A DNA stretch of 64,000 bases from Vibrio algarum (GTDB lineage Bacteria > Pseudomonadota > Gammaproteobacteria > Enterobacterales > Vibrionaceae), in NCBI RefSeq assembly GCF_028204155.1, contig NZ_JAQLOI010000001.1:806001-870000 (forward strand). Direction: 5' to 3'. Of the stretch, positions 7,821-17,017 are shown one piece after another. Within the stretch, counting starts at the first letter, position 1, and the number at the start of each line of letters is the position of its first letter. The notes under the pieces are model-generated. The model made no database searches. It was not told the origin of the DNA and was given only the letters and a program-made list of their open reading frames with translations. The position numbers and the translations under genes are program-made.

Positions 7821-9041
7821 TTAAATATCGTCTCGTTCGATTGGGCAACTCATGCAGCGTGCACCACCGCGTCCGCGTCCCAATTCATCACCGGGAATAG
7901 GTAAAACCGTAATACCTGCTTTATCGTATTTTTCATTTGTGTATACATTACGCTCGTATCCAATGACGACCCCTGGTTTCACTGTTAGTACGTTGTTAGC
8001 ATCATTCCATTGTTCACGTTCAGCTTCAAAGTTGTCGCCGCCAGTTGTAATAAGGTTAAGTTGGTCTACTTGTAGCGCTTTCTCGATTGCGGTAACAAAG
8101 TAACCCTCTTCTTTCACATTTACAGCGCCCGTTTCATCTCCAGTCAATTTCCAACATTTAACATCTTTACGGATAACTTCAGGATAAATTGAGAAAGTAT
8201 CTTCTCTCATGTGAGTCATTACGGTATCGAGATGCATGCAGGAACGGTGTTTTGGCAGCTCCATCGCAATAACTTGTTTCGCTTGACCGTGCTTAAATAA
8301 GCCGGAGGCCAGCTGTTCTACACCTTGAGGCGTTGTTCTTTCCGACATTCCAATTAATACAGCGCCTTTACCAATAACAAGTACATCGCCACCTTCAATC
8401 GTGGAATAGTCGTAGTTTCTCTCTTCATCACCAAAGTATTTAATGAATTCTTGACCTGAAAAAGTAGGATGCCAGCGATAGATTGCTCTTAGGTGGTTTG
8501 TTTCTCTTTGACGTGCGCGTTTTGCCATCGGGTTTATCGATACGCCGCCATATACCCAACACGATGTGTCTCTCGTAAAAAGGTGGTTTGGTAGGGGTTT
8601 AATAATGAAGTCATTTTCTGTATGCATTCCAGACATCATCGATGATGATGGAAGAGGCATTTCACCATAGCTCAAACCACCGAGTAATATTGCAGCCATT
8701 TCGTTATTGGTTTGATCACCAAGAAAGCACCTCACGTCATTAGCAAACCGAGAGCCGAATCGAAATGTTGAAATTTGTGTCTCTAATAACCACTCTTTAG
8801 CTTCCGGTACAGCTAAGGTTTCAGCGAGCAAGTCTTGCAGTAAAAGGACTTCCACACCTTGGCTACGGAGTGTCTGTGAAAACGCATCGTGCTCTTTACC
8901 CGCCTGCTCTACCGCTAGAACGTCATCAAACAATAAATCATGACAGTTTGAAGGGGTAAGGTGATTAAGAGCTCGCTCTGGACGATGTAATAAAACACGG
9001 CGTAGTTGACCTACTTCTGAACCAACGTAGAAATTACTCAT
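7821..9041 (-). CDS. arcA: Arginine deiminase, copy 1
   Basis: Hydrolyses arginine to citrulline and ammonia. 406 residues, standard length. Visible signatures: FTRDTSCWVYGGV, GGDVLVIGKG, HLDTVMTH (catalytic His region) and the C-terminal RGGARCMSCP, with the nucleophilic cysteine at residue 396. First gene of arcA-arcC-argF. It is very similar over its whole length to the second copy at 11662-12882, but differs in the middle (about residues 110-150 and 280-310), so the duplication is not recent. Expected to be induced by arginine and low oxygen. Confidence 0.96.
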   Translation of the reverse strand: MSNFYVGSEVGQLRRVLLHRPERALNHLTPSNCHDLLFDDVLAVEQAGKEHDAFSQTLRSQGVEVLLLQDLLAETLAVPEAKEWLLETQISTFRFGSRFANDVRCFLGDQTNNEMAAILLGGLSYGEMPLPSSSMMSGMHTENDFIIKPLPNHLFTRDTSCWVYGGVSINPMAKRARQRETNHLRAIYRWHPTFSGQEFIKYFGDEERNYDYSTIEGGDVLVIGKGAVLIGMSERTTPQGVEQLASGLFKHGQAKQVIAMELPKHRSCMHLDTVMTHMREDTFSIYPEVIRKDVKCWKLTGDETGAVNVKEEGYFVTAIEKALQVDQLNLITTGGDNFEAEREQWNDANNVLTVKPGVVIGYERNVYTNEKYDKAGITVLPIPGDELGRGRGGARCMSCPIERDDI

Positions 9042-9584
9042 AACACAATCTCTCTTTTATAATAAATTACAATCATTCCCGATGTCATTTATTTAGATGT
9101 TTAATATAGATTTCCATTTCTTGTTGGTTTTTATAATACGGTTTATTTCTTTGTTAACTAAGATCTCAATCACACTAATATATAAGTTTTTATTTGTTAT
9201 GGAATAGGTTTATTATTCGTTTCTATTTAGTTTGAAGAGCTGAGGTTTATGATGTAAAAGGTAATAAAAATTCATCTAACACTTTGTTCTTAAAAGGCTG
9301 AATAATTATGTGTGGATTTTTATGCACTCACTAATGAAAGATTTTTTCCTTTTAATGTACATAATATTCAATTAATTCATCTTATTACTCGTTTTTAGTG
9401 GTGTTCTTAATTATTTGGTTCTGTTTTATTTTGGTTAATATGACCTGTGTCAACAAAATAAATAATCACAATGGAAATAAATATAAATATAGATTCCTTA
9501 GCATTAACGTCAGATTTAACGGTTGTTTATTTAAATAAAATGATATTATATTCACTATCTGATTAATTGTTATAAATAGATAAT
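9042..9584. promoter_or_regulatory. Upstream region of the arcA-arcC-argF operon
   Basis: A very AT-rich non-coding stretch between arcA copy 1 and the exchanger gene. Two weak ARG-box-like sites are visible by eye: 9261-9274 (ends AAAAATTCA, 10 of 14) and 9299-9312 (TGAATAATTATGTG, 11 of 14). No ORF with family resemblance was seen. The length suggests several regulator sites, but none can be assigned firmly. Confidence 0.3.
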
Positions 9585-9611
9585 AAAAAAGGCCGCTATA
9601 TAGCGACCTTT
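9585..9611 (-). terminator. Terminator after the YfcC-family exchanger
   Basis: On the minus strand, AAAGGTCGC-TATA-related stem (AAAGGTCGCTA / TAGCGGCCTTT, one G-U pair) is followed by a T-run. Confidence 0.82.
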
Positions 9612-9628
9612 GTCATGAATTGGAGTGC

Positions 9629-11062
9629 TTACAATATGGCACCAATACTTAAAGCAACCATAATAAATACAGTCAATATCGCGAGCAGAGGTGCAACCCA
9701 TTTGATCCATCTAACATAAGGCACACGTGCTATTGCTAACCCTCCCATAACAACTGCGGACGTAGGGGTGACCAAATTAACAACGCCTGATGCCGACTGG
9801 TAAGCGGTGACGACAAGCTCTCTGCTGATACCTGCAAAGTCAGCGAGTGGCGCCATTATAGGCATGGTCAAAACAGCCAAGCCAGATGTAGAAGGAACTA
9901 AAAATGAGAGTAATACCTCTAACCAATACATGACATTGATAAACATAATTGAAGAAAGACCAGTGACAATATCTTCAGCAGAATTAAGCAGTGTATCGGT
10001 GATCATTCCTCGATCCATGATGACGACGATTCCTCTGGCGATACCAATTATAAGTGCAACACCAAGTAGATCTCTCGCACCATCAATGAAGCTAGTAGTG
10101 AGTTCTTCTTCACTCATTTTCGCTACTAGCCCAATGACTATCGTTGCTGCAAGAAACATAGCAGATAGCTCTGCCATCCACCAACCTGCAACCGCGACTC
10201 CATATATCATCACACCGAACGAAGCTGCAAATAATGTAAGGATCACTTTTCTCGTCGTGGTGAACTCCATTGTTTCGCCAGAATTGTTACCTAAAAAGTG
10301 TTCGATATTTTCATCATGCTTGTCGTATACAATGGATTTTGTTTTATCTGCTCGTACCATTTTTGCGTAGCGCATTACGTAGCCTACACAAATACTCCAA
10401 CCAATAATTAATATAGCGACTCGTAACGTTAATCCGTCAGTAAACGGTATACCAGCAGCGTTTGAGGCGATGACCGTTGCGAATGGGTTAATCGTTGAAC
10501 CGAGTGTACCAATCCCGGCCCCTAGCAGTACGGTGGCCGCGGCCACAACAGGGTCAAATCGAGCAGCAAGCATGACGGGGACTAACAAGGTATAAAATGG
10601 CAGGGATTCTTCTGCCATGCCATAGATTGTGCCTCCAGCAGCAAAGAGTCCCATTAAAATGGGGATCATCAACTCTTCACGGCCTTCTAGTCGATGCATT
10701 ACACGTTCTATACCTGCGTCGATAGCACCGGTTTTGGTGACTAATCCTAGAAAACCACCGATAACTAAGATAAATAGAGAAACATCTATCGCAGCGGCTG
10801 CGTAAGATTCGTGATCATAGAAGCCATCTATAGGGGCAAGGAAGATATCAACAATACCTTGAGGATTACTTTCAACGGCTTGGTAGGTTCCTGCTATTGG
10901 AACTTCTCTGCCAAGCTCTTCATTCATTGCTCTATCGTATTGACCTGCGGGAACAATCCAAGTCATTAAAGCGACTATCGCGATCAGTGCGAAAAGAATA
11001 GTATATGCAGAGGGAAACTTAAAATTGGAAAAGAACCTTTTTTTCTGGATGGTTGACGGCAT
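9629..11062 (-). CDS. YfcC-family membrane transporter, probable arginine/ornithine exchanger
   Basis: A polytopic inner-membrane protein of 477 residues with about 12 hydrophobic segments and family motifs GMAEESLPFY, STINPFATVIASNAAGIPF and VTPTSAVVMGG. It belongs to the YfcC/C4-dicarboxylate anaerobic carrier-like (UPF0226-type) group. In other bacteria such genes within arc clusters replace ArcD as the arginine:ornithine antiporter, so that role is inferred here from its place between two arginine deiminase genes. The substrate is not shown by the sequence. It has its own upstream region (600 bp) and terminator, so it is probably transcribed singly. Confidence 0.8.
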   Translation of the reverse strand: MPSTIQKKRFFSNFKFPSAYTILFALIAIVALMTWIVPAGQYDRAMNEELGREVPIAGTYQAVESNPQGIVDIFLAPIDGFYDHESYAAAAIDVSLFILVIGGFLGLVTKTGAIDAGIERVMHRLEGREELMIPILMGLFAAGGTIYGMAEESLPFYTLLVPVMLAARFDPVVAAATVLLGAGIGTLGSTINPFATVIASNAAGIPFTDGLTLRVAILIIGWSICVGYVMRYAKMVRADKTKSIVYDKHDENIEHFLGNNSGETMEFTTTRKVILTLFAASFGVMIYGVAVAGWWMAELSAMFLAATIVIGLVAKMSEEELTTSFIDGARDLLGVALIIGIARGIVVIMDRGMITDTLLNSAEDIVTGLSSIMFINVMYWLEVLLSFLVPSTSGLAVLTMPIMAPLADFAGISRELVVTAYQSASGVVNLVTPTSAVVMGGLAIARVPYVRWIKWVAPLLAILTVFIMVALSIGAIL

Positions 11063-11621
11063 GTGTTGTCATTATTATCTCCTTATACACCTAGTTTTAG
11101 GTGGTCTTTAGGATGAAAAATAGCGCACCAAATATAAATCTTTTAGTGACGAATTGAATTCTGGTATTCAGTTTTAAATGGTTACTAATTCTTAATTAAA
11201 CACTAATATAATTTTCTGTTTATATTAATATTTATAATTAGGTGTTGTTCGTTCTGTCTTTCTAATGACGATCTTAAAGACTAATATCTTGTCAATCTAT
11301 GCTTTCAGTCACAATTTACCCTGAGGATTAGATTCTAAATTATTGTTTGTAATTTTTAGGTGGATTATTTAGTCATTAATTTAGGTTAATATGCTTTGAT
11401 TTATGTAATATAAAATTGAAAAGTATGCATGTTAGAACGAGGCTTTAGTCAAGAGTTGTCGTTATGATTAGCCTGATGGAGAATTACTTGGCTAGTTATG
11501 CAGTAATGACAAAAATTATTTCAAGTTGATTTTGTTTTTGTCATGTAGAGAAGGAATATTATGCAGTATCTAAATGATCGGATAGGGGATATTTAGGTTC
11601 AATATATGAGAAGTAGATCGC
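11063..11621. promoter_or_regulatory. Upstream region of the YfcC-family exchanger
   Basis: About 560 bp of very AT-rich non-coding DNA between the exchanger and arcA copy 2. It must contain the exchanger promoter. I could not identify a specific operator or a credible ORF. Confidence 0.25.
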
Positions 11622-11658
11622 AATTAATAAAGCGACCTAATTGGTCGCTTTATTAATT
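11622..11658 (-). terminator. Strong hairpin terminator after arcA copy 2
   Basis: A perfect 16-bp stem (AATTAATAAAGCGACC and its complement) with a 5-nt loop, directly after the stop codon of arcA copy 2. Confidence 0.85.
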
Positions 11659-11661
11659 AAT

Positions 11662-12882
11662 TTAAATACTATCTCGTTCAATAGGACAACTCATGCATCG
11701 AGCGCCACCTCGGCCTCTTCCTAGCTCATTACCCGGAATACTGAGTACTTCTATACCTGCTTTGTCATATTTTTCGTTGGTATAGACATTTCGCTCATAG
11801 CCAATGACGACCCCAGGTTTTACAGTCAGAACGTTGTTAGCATCATTCCATTGTTCTCGTTCTGCTTCATAGTTGTCACCACCTGTAGTGATGAGCTTGA
11901 GCTTGTCTACTTTAAGCGCAGTTTCAAGAGCAGATACATAGTCTGGCATCTGTTTAACAATCATATCGTTTTGCCCTTTAGGCGTTAACGACCAAGTTTC
12001 TAAGTTTTTGTTTATGATTTCTGGATAGACAGAAAAAGTATCTATATCAATATGAGTCATAACCGTATCTAGGTGCATACAAGAGCGATGTTTAGGTAGA
12101 TTAAGAGCAATCACCTGATTTGCCTGACCAGAGCTAAATAGGTTGGCGGCTAGGTTTTCTACACCTTGTGGCGTAGTTCTCTCTGACATACCAATCAAGA
12201 CAGCTCCTTTACCAATAACCAATACATCGCCACCTTCAATGGTTGCATTATCATAGTGGAGATCTTGATCGCCGAAATATTTAATAAAATCACTACCGGC
12301 AAATGTTGGGTGCCAGCGATAAATTGCTCTAAGGTGATTAGTTTCTCTTTGACGGGCAGCCTTCATCATTGGATTAAGCGAAACACCACCATAGATCCAA
12401 CAAGAGGTATCTCTTGTAAATAGGTGGTTGGGCAAAGGCTCAATAACAAAATCAATCGGCCTATGCATTTTAGGTAACATGGATGAGGACTGAATGGGTA
12501 ACTCAGAATAAGCGAGTCCACCAAGTAATATTGTTGCTAGATTTTCATTATCCATACCCGCAAGGTAGTTTCTAAGATCTTTAGCGAAAGTGGGTCCATA
12601 TCTGAAGTCGGAGATTTGATTAAGTAGTAGCCACTCTTTTGCATCTTCTATTGCTAATGTCTCAACGAGAAGATCGTGTAGCAATAAAACTTCGACATCT
12701 TGATTTCTTAGAGTTTGAGCAAATATGTCATGCTCTTTTCCTGCCGCTTCAACGGCAAGTACATCATCAAAAAGCAGCTCCTGACAATTAGATGGTGTTA
12801 GGTGGGTAAGTGCTCTTTCTGGGCGGTTTAGTAGTACTCGGCGTAATTGCCCAACTTCTGATCCCACGTACAACTTGCTCAT
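11662..12882 (-). CDS. arcA: Arginine deiminase, copy 2
   Basis: A second full-length arginine deiminase (406 aa) with the same signatures as copy 1: FTRDTSCWIYGGV, GGDVLVIGKG, HLDTVMTH and RGGARCMSCP with Cys396. Nothing suggests decay. It forms a single-gene unit with a strong terminator. Two intact copies flanking an exchanger gene suggest paralogues kept for different expression conditions, for example oxygen or pH, rather than simple redundancy. Divergence is spread over the protein and concentrated at residues 80-150 and 270-315. Confidence 0.95.
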   Translation of the reverse strand: MSKLYVGSEVGQLRRVLLNRPERALTHLTPSNCQELLFDDVLAVEAAGKEHDIFAQTLRNQDVEVLLLHDLLVETLAIEDAKEWLLLNQISDFRYGPTFAKDLRNYLAGMDNENLATILLGGLAYSELPIQSSSMLPKMHRPIDFVIEPLPNHLFTRDTSCWIYGGVSLNPMMKAARQRETNHLRAIYRWHPTFAGSDFIKYFGDQDLHYDNATIEGGDVLVIGKGAVLIGMSERTTPQGVENLAANLFSSGQANQVIALNLPKHRSCMHLDTVMTHIDIDTFSVYPEIINKNLETWSLTPKGQNDMIVKQMPDYVSALETALKVDKLKLITTGGDNYEAEREQWNDANNVLTVKPGVVIGYERNVYTNEKYDKAGIEVLSIPGNELGRGRGGARCMSCPIERDSI

Positions 12883-13387
12883 TTTGTATCCTTACAATAT
12901 TAACTATCCCCCTTTATGACAAGCTTACTGTCAACTTGCAAGTCATCTATTTAGACTAAAGTGTTTCATTTTGATTTAATTGAGGAGTTATATGCCAATA
13001 ATTGGTTTTTATTTAATATTTTCGATACTTTACTCTTTTGTTAATGTCGCGTGAAATTGATTGATTATGCTAGGTTGTATCGAGAGATATGGCTTTATAA
13101 TGTAACAAAAAAAGCTTACCTTTTGATTCTTATAATAAAATAATGAAATTTATTCAATGGTAATGTATGTTCATTAAACTTTTTGTAGTCGATATTCACT
13201 CAGTTTTTGTTCATGAGTATTGAATGAGCTAAACATTATTTTGTTCTGAATGTGTTTTTAATTGTTAAAAAAGTGTTTGCAACAGCAATAGTTCGTCCTT
13301 TATAGGCGATTCATAGTAGTATTTCATTTCAATCCATGCCATATTCACGGCGAATAAAACACCTCATTTGCTATCTGGAGTATCTAC
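12883..13387. promoter_or_regulatory. Divergent regulatory region between arcA copy 2 and rraB
   Basis: 505 bp of AT-rich DNA carrying both promoters. One ARG-box-like palindrome, TGAAATTTATTCA (13144-13156), is one base shorter than the consensus core and may be chance. No ORF was recognised. Confidence 0.3.
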
Positions 13388-13801
13388 ATGTCCCACGAAG
13401 ATGAATACCTATCTGTTAAAGATTTAATTGAGATCCAAAAAGAAGATACAAGACAGATTATCGACGCTCTTTTGGAAGACGGAAGTGACCCTGATGCTCT
13501 ATATGACATCGAACATCATTTATTTGCTGAAGACTTTGAAACATTGGAAAAAGCGGTTGTTGAAGCGTTCAAAATGGGTTTTGAAGTACTAGAAGCTGAA
13601 GAAACAGAAGATGAAGATGGTAATCGCCTGTTATGTTGCGATGCAACTATGGAGTCTGTTCTAAATGCAGAAGCTATTGATTTACAAGTTGAAAAACTGG
13701 TTAATCTAGCCGAGAAATATGACATTATTTATGATGGGTGGGGCACTTTTTATGAAGGTGACGACGCCGTTTATGATGAAGAAGCGGACGAAGAAGAGTA
13801 G
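13388..13801 (+). CDS. rraB: Ribonuclease E inhibitor RraB
   Basis: RraB binds the C-terminal scaffold of RNase E and lowers mRNA decay. The 137-residue, very acidic protein matches the family in length and in segments such as EIQKEDTRQIIDALLEDGSDP, SPDALYDIEHH-like DPDALYDIEHH and YDGWGTFYE. The acidic tail (residues 125-137) is typical. GGAG lies 10 bp before the ATG. Single-gene unit followed by a strong terminator. Confidence 0.95.
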   Translation: MSHEDEYLSVKDLIEIQKEDTRQIIDALLEDGSDPDALYDIEHHLFAEDFETLEKAVVEAFKMGFEVLEAEETEDEDGNRLLCCDATMESVLNAEAIDLQVEKLVNLAEKYDIIYDGWGTFYEGDDAVYDEEADEEE

Positions 13802-13829
13802 TTAATAGTAAGTAACCCCCTCCTATTAT

Positions 13830-13863
13830 AAATGGCTGTATTCGCTTTATAATACAGCCATTT
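13830..13863 (+). terminator. Terminator after rraB
   Basis: Thirteen-base perfect arms (AAATGGCTGTATT / AATACAGCCATTT) around an 8-nt loop; the U-tract is short. Confidence 0.8.
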
Positions 13864-14110
13864 AGTATGCGTTCATTTATTGTTTTTTATCTCAGTGTCA
13901 TCGTATCTGAACCACTTCCCTAAAAACTATTTTAGTTTGAATCAGTACCCAACCCAGCCGTGATTGAGTTTGAATTAGACGCGTTTGTTGAGTTAATCTT
14001 TATTTTTTGACTAAACTATCACTTAAGAATGCCGATACAACAATATAGATCGCTATTGTTAGCTATTTATAATGTTCTCTTTTTATTTGTTTTTTATGTT
14101 GAGGTTGGTA

Positions 14111-16111
14111 ATGCATTTGTCTTTAATACAGCGAATTACGCTGGGTTTTATTACTGTGACTCTTTTTGTACTTGCGATCAGTTCTTCTGCCTATTTTTCT
14201 CAAGTGAATATGTCTAAGCAGTTAAAGCTAACAGCGTCTACGTTGACTGGGCTTCTTGATCGCTCTAATGTTTTGACCCAGCACCTTCAGGACGTCAATC
14301 GTGCCATGTTGGTCCACGCAAATAGTGACGGAGAAGAGCGTCGATCTCAGCTCAGAACCGCATTAGACAATGCAAAACAATCTTATGGTGAAACAGTTAC
14401 CCTTTTAGAGAGTGAGTTATCTGATTACCCTCAGCTTGTTACAAAACTAAGTAGCTTAAATAGTAATGCGGTTGTATTTATCGATGGTGCTAGCGAGCAT
14501 TTGGATATTCATGATCAGAGAACATTAGCTCGCTTTGTTGCAACGAAAGAGTTGACTACTTTTGATGAAGAGTGGTTGTTCTTTGAACAAGACATTAACG
14601 ACCTTATTGCCGATGCCTCAGACGATGAAATGCAGCAGGTTGTTTGGGACCTTGAGTTTTTACTGACTCAAGGCAAAGGCGCGGCTGGATATTTGCAAAA
14701 AGTGCTTTCTATTGTAAAAGAGCAAGAGGTGACGGCATTTAAGAATGAGTTGTCAGCCTACTTAGAGCGATTTAACGAAAAAGCGGAACGTATTGTAAAA
14801 ACCATGCCGGATTCTGAAGCGGCAGTGAACGTCTATAAAGAGCTGCTAGAACACAATATCGTCAATTCGGAAGGATTACTTCAACAACATCTTAAGTTTA
14901 TTGCCCTTAATGAACAAAGTACGGCATCGCTTGCTAAGATTGCTCAAGAGGTCGACGCATTGCTATCGGAATCTGGACTCATCGTTTCTGATATTCGCTC
15001 GCTATCTGAAGCGGCGCTAAAAAATGCAGAGGAAGAGTCGTTTGATTCATTGATGATTAATCTGATTTTGACGGTTATATCAACACTACTGGCAGTCATT
15101 ATAACGTTTACAGTAGTACGATCTATCAAGAAGCCGCTTTCATCCATAATGGACGCTATCGATAAATTGGCGAGTGGAGATTTAACGCACAAAATTGGCA
15201 ATAGTTATCAGTCTGAACTTGGGCTTATTGCCGATAACGTTAATGGGTTAAGCGATAAATTAAGTGGCTTGATATCTCAAATTAAATCCTCTGCCGAGAC
15301 AGTAAGCAATGTAGCGGATGAAAGCCATGAGATGAGTCAACAGACCAACCGTAAAGTTGAAGAACAAAGTAGGCAGACAGACTCAATAGCGACAGCAGTA
15401 ACAGAAATGGAGCACGCTGTACACGAAGTGGCATCACTGGCTTCAGAAACGAGTAATGAAGTTGATGGCGTTACATTGCAAGCACATTCCAATATGGAAA
15501 ATATGCAAAAAAACCTGCGCTTTGTTCATCGTCTTCAAGACTCATTAGAAGAAGCTACTCAGGTTATTGGTCAGTTGTCGAATCAGAGCCAGCAAATCGG
15601 TGAAATTCTGACGGTGATTCAATCTATTTCAGAACAGACTAACTTACTTGCATTAAACGCTGCTATTGAGGCTGCGCGTGCAGGTGAACATGGACGTGGT
15701 TTTGCCGTGGTTGCCGATGAAGTTCGTTCTTTAGCAACGAGAACTCAACAGTCCGCAAACGAGATTGGTGAGATGATAGATAGCTTGCAAGGAAAGGCAG
15801 ATCAAGCCGTTGGTATTGTAGAGAATAACCTTGTACATGCAGAACAATCGGTTAAACAAACAAACGAAACCAATGATTCTTTAGAAAACATGCTTTCTAG
15901 CTTAACGCATATAAATGATATGAGCCGCTCAATTGCTACTGCTTCAGAAGAGCAAACCGCAGTTGCACAAGATGTTGCGAAGAACATTGTTAATATCTCA
16001 GATATGTCGATGAGTATTGCTGAGGACGCGAAAGAAGCGGCTCGCAATAGTGAGTCATTAAATCAACTGTCTACCGAACAGAGCCATTTGATTGCTCAAT
16101 TCAAGATTTAA
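14111..16111 (+). CDS. Methyl-accepting chemotaxis protein
   Basis: A transmembrane chemoreceptor of 666 residues. Order: first membrane segment (about 5-30), a long helical periplasmic sensor (to about 310) of four-helix-bundle type, second membrane segment (about 318-340), HAMP, then the coiled-coil signalling domain. The conserved hairpin tip reads EQTNLLALNAAIEAARAGE followed by GRGFAVVADEVR. The frame is open from 14072, but only the ATG at 14111 has a Shine-Dalgarno (GAGG, 8 bp before), so that start is used. No C-terminal CheR/CheB pentapeptide is seen. The ligand is unknown. Confidence 0.93.
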   Translation: MHLSLIQRITLGFITVTLFVLAISSSAYFSQVNMSKQLKLTASTLTGLLDRSNVLTQHLQDVNRAMLVHANSDGEERRSQLRTALDNAKQSYGETVTLLESELSDYPQLVTKLSSLNSNAVVFIDGASEHLDIHDQRTLARFVATKELTTFDEEWLFFEQDINDLIADASDDEMQQVVWDLEFLLTQGKGAAGYLQKVLSIVKEQEVTAFKNELSAYLERFNEKAERIVKTMPDSEAAVNVYKELLEHNIVNSEGLLQQHLKFIALNEQSTASLAKIAQEVDALLSESGLIVSDIRSLSEAALKNAEEESFDSLMINLILTVISTLLAVIITFTVVRSIKKPLSSIMDAIDKLASGDLTHKIGNSYQSELGLIADNVNGLSDKLSGLISQIKSSAETVSNVADESHEMSQQTNRKVEEQSRQTDSIATAVTEMEHAVHEVASLASETSNEVDGVTLQAHSNMENMQKNLRFVHRLQDSLEEATQVIGQLSNQSQQIGEILTVIQSISEQTNLLALNAAIEAARAGEHGRGFAVVADEVRSLATRTQQSANEIGEMIDSLQGKADQAVGIVENNLVHAEQSVKQTNETNDSLENMLSSLTHINDMSRSIATASEEQTAVAQDVAKNIVNISDMSMSIAEDAKEAARNSESLNQLSTEQSHLIAQFKI

Positions 16112-16126
16112 CCAGAGAACCTTAAA

Positions 16127-16165
16127 GGCATAGTGTTAGAGACGATTAACCTCTAATACTATGCC
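16127..16165 (+). terminator. Long inverted repeat after the chemoreceptor gene
   Basis: Fifteen-base arms GGCATAGTGTTAGAG / CTCTAATACTATGCC (one mismatch or G-U) enclose 9 nt, 15 bp after the stop. There is no T-run, so termination is possible but not certain. Confidence 0.5.
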
Positions 16166-16217
16166 CTCTAGGGATAATTGCGTATACTGACGAAAATTGA
16201 TTAAGATCAAGAATAAT

Positions 16218-17000
16218 ATGCAATTACCACTTTCTGGATATTGGCAGTTATCGCCTCTAAGCGACCTCACTATTCCTCAAGATGACATTGTCTTTCCTGC
16301 ACCCTTTAGTCAGGTTTTACCAAAGCAATTAACAGAATCGCAGATAAAAAATCAAGAATGGCATTTAATGCACGATATTGACGTGGATGAAAAAATGCTT
16401 GGTTTTCCTGTGGTGGATCTTGTTATTGGTGGTGTTGATTTTTATGCTGAAGTTAGAATTAACGGTGAAGCTGTTTTTGATTGTGATGGCTCGGAGCTTA
16501 CTTATCGTAAAGACATACAACAACATCTGCGCCTAGGCAGGAATAGAATTGAAATTTTGTTTTTGGAGCAAGAAGATGAAGATTGGTTATTATACGAGGA
16601 AAACCTTTGCACTTTGGGAGAGGCATTACCACGAAAGCGAGATTCTCGACTAGGAATATGGGAAACGCCTTATCTGCACTTTATTCAAAATGTGAGATTG
16701 GATTATATTTCGACTGAACAAATCTGGCATCACGGTGGTGGGTGTGAATTCAAAGTCGATCTTTTCTATCAGGTTTATGCGTCCGGTTTAGTTTCTGCAT
16801 CGGTTAAATTTGATGGGATGACTTATCAAATACCGCTCGATATTAGGAGTAACCAGGCTACGGCAATATTTCAAGTTGAGGCACCAAGATTAAAGAAAGA
16901 CAATCAGTGGTATCTATTAACCGTGGAACTTGATGAGCAAAAACATACTCATCAAGTTGGTTTAAATCCTAGCTTGAAGGCTGAGCATTATCCTGTTTAA
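16218..17000 (+). CDS. Stand-alone GH2-like sugar-binding (jelly-roll) domain protein
   Basis: A 260-residue cytoplasmic-looking protein with no signal peptide. The N-terminal half resembles the beta-sandwich domain that precedes the catalytic domain of family 2 glycosidases (beta-mannosidase type): a PxPFSQVLP opening, then VDLVIGGVDFYAEVRINGE and later RLGIWETPYLHF. The catalytic barrel of that family is absent, so enzymatic hydrolysis is not expected; the role is unknown. The frame is open from a TTG at 16197, but the ATG at 16218 is the more natural start. Single gene converging with the MarR-GNAT gene. I believe it is conserved in Vibrio as a hypothetical protein. Confidence 0.65.
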   Translation: MQLPLSGYWQLSPLSDLTIPQDDIVFPAPFSQVLPKQLTESQIKNQEWHLMHDIDVDEKMLGFPVVDLVIGGVDFYAEVRINGEAVFDCDGSELTYRKDIQQHLRLGRNRIEILFLEQEDEDWLLYEENLCTLGEALPRKRDSRLGIWETPYLHFIQNVRLDYISTEQIWHHGGGCEFKVDLFYQVYASGLVSASVKFDGMTYQIPLDIRSNQATAIFQVEAPRLKKDNQWYLLTVELDEQKHTHQVGLNPSLKAEHYPV

Positions 17001-17017
17001 GCTATAAAACTCATGGC

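Noticed and set aside
9807..10370. 187-codon plus-strand ORF opposite the YfcC-family exchanger gene
   Set aside because: It lies entirely antisense to a well-supported membrane protein, and its Ser/Thr/Ile-rich composition is what reverse-reading hydrophobic codons produces.
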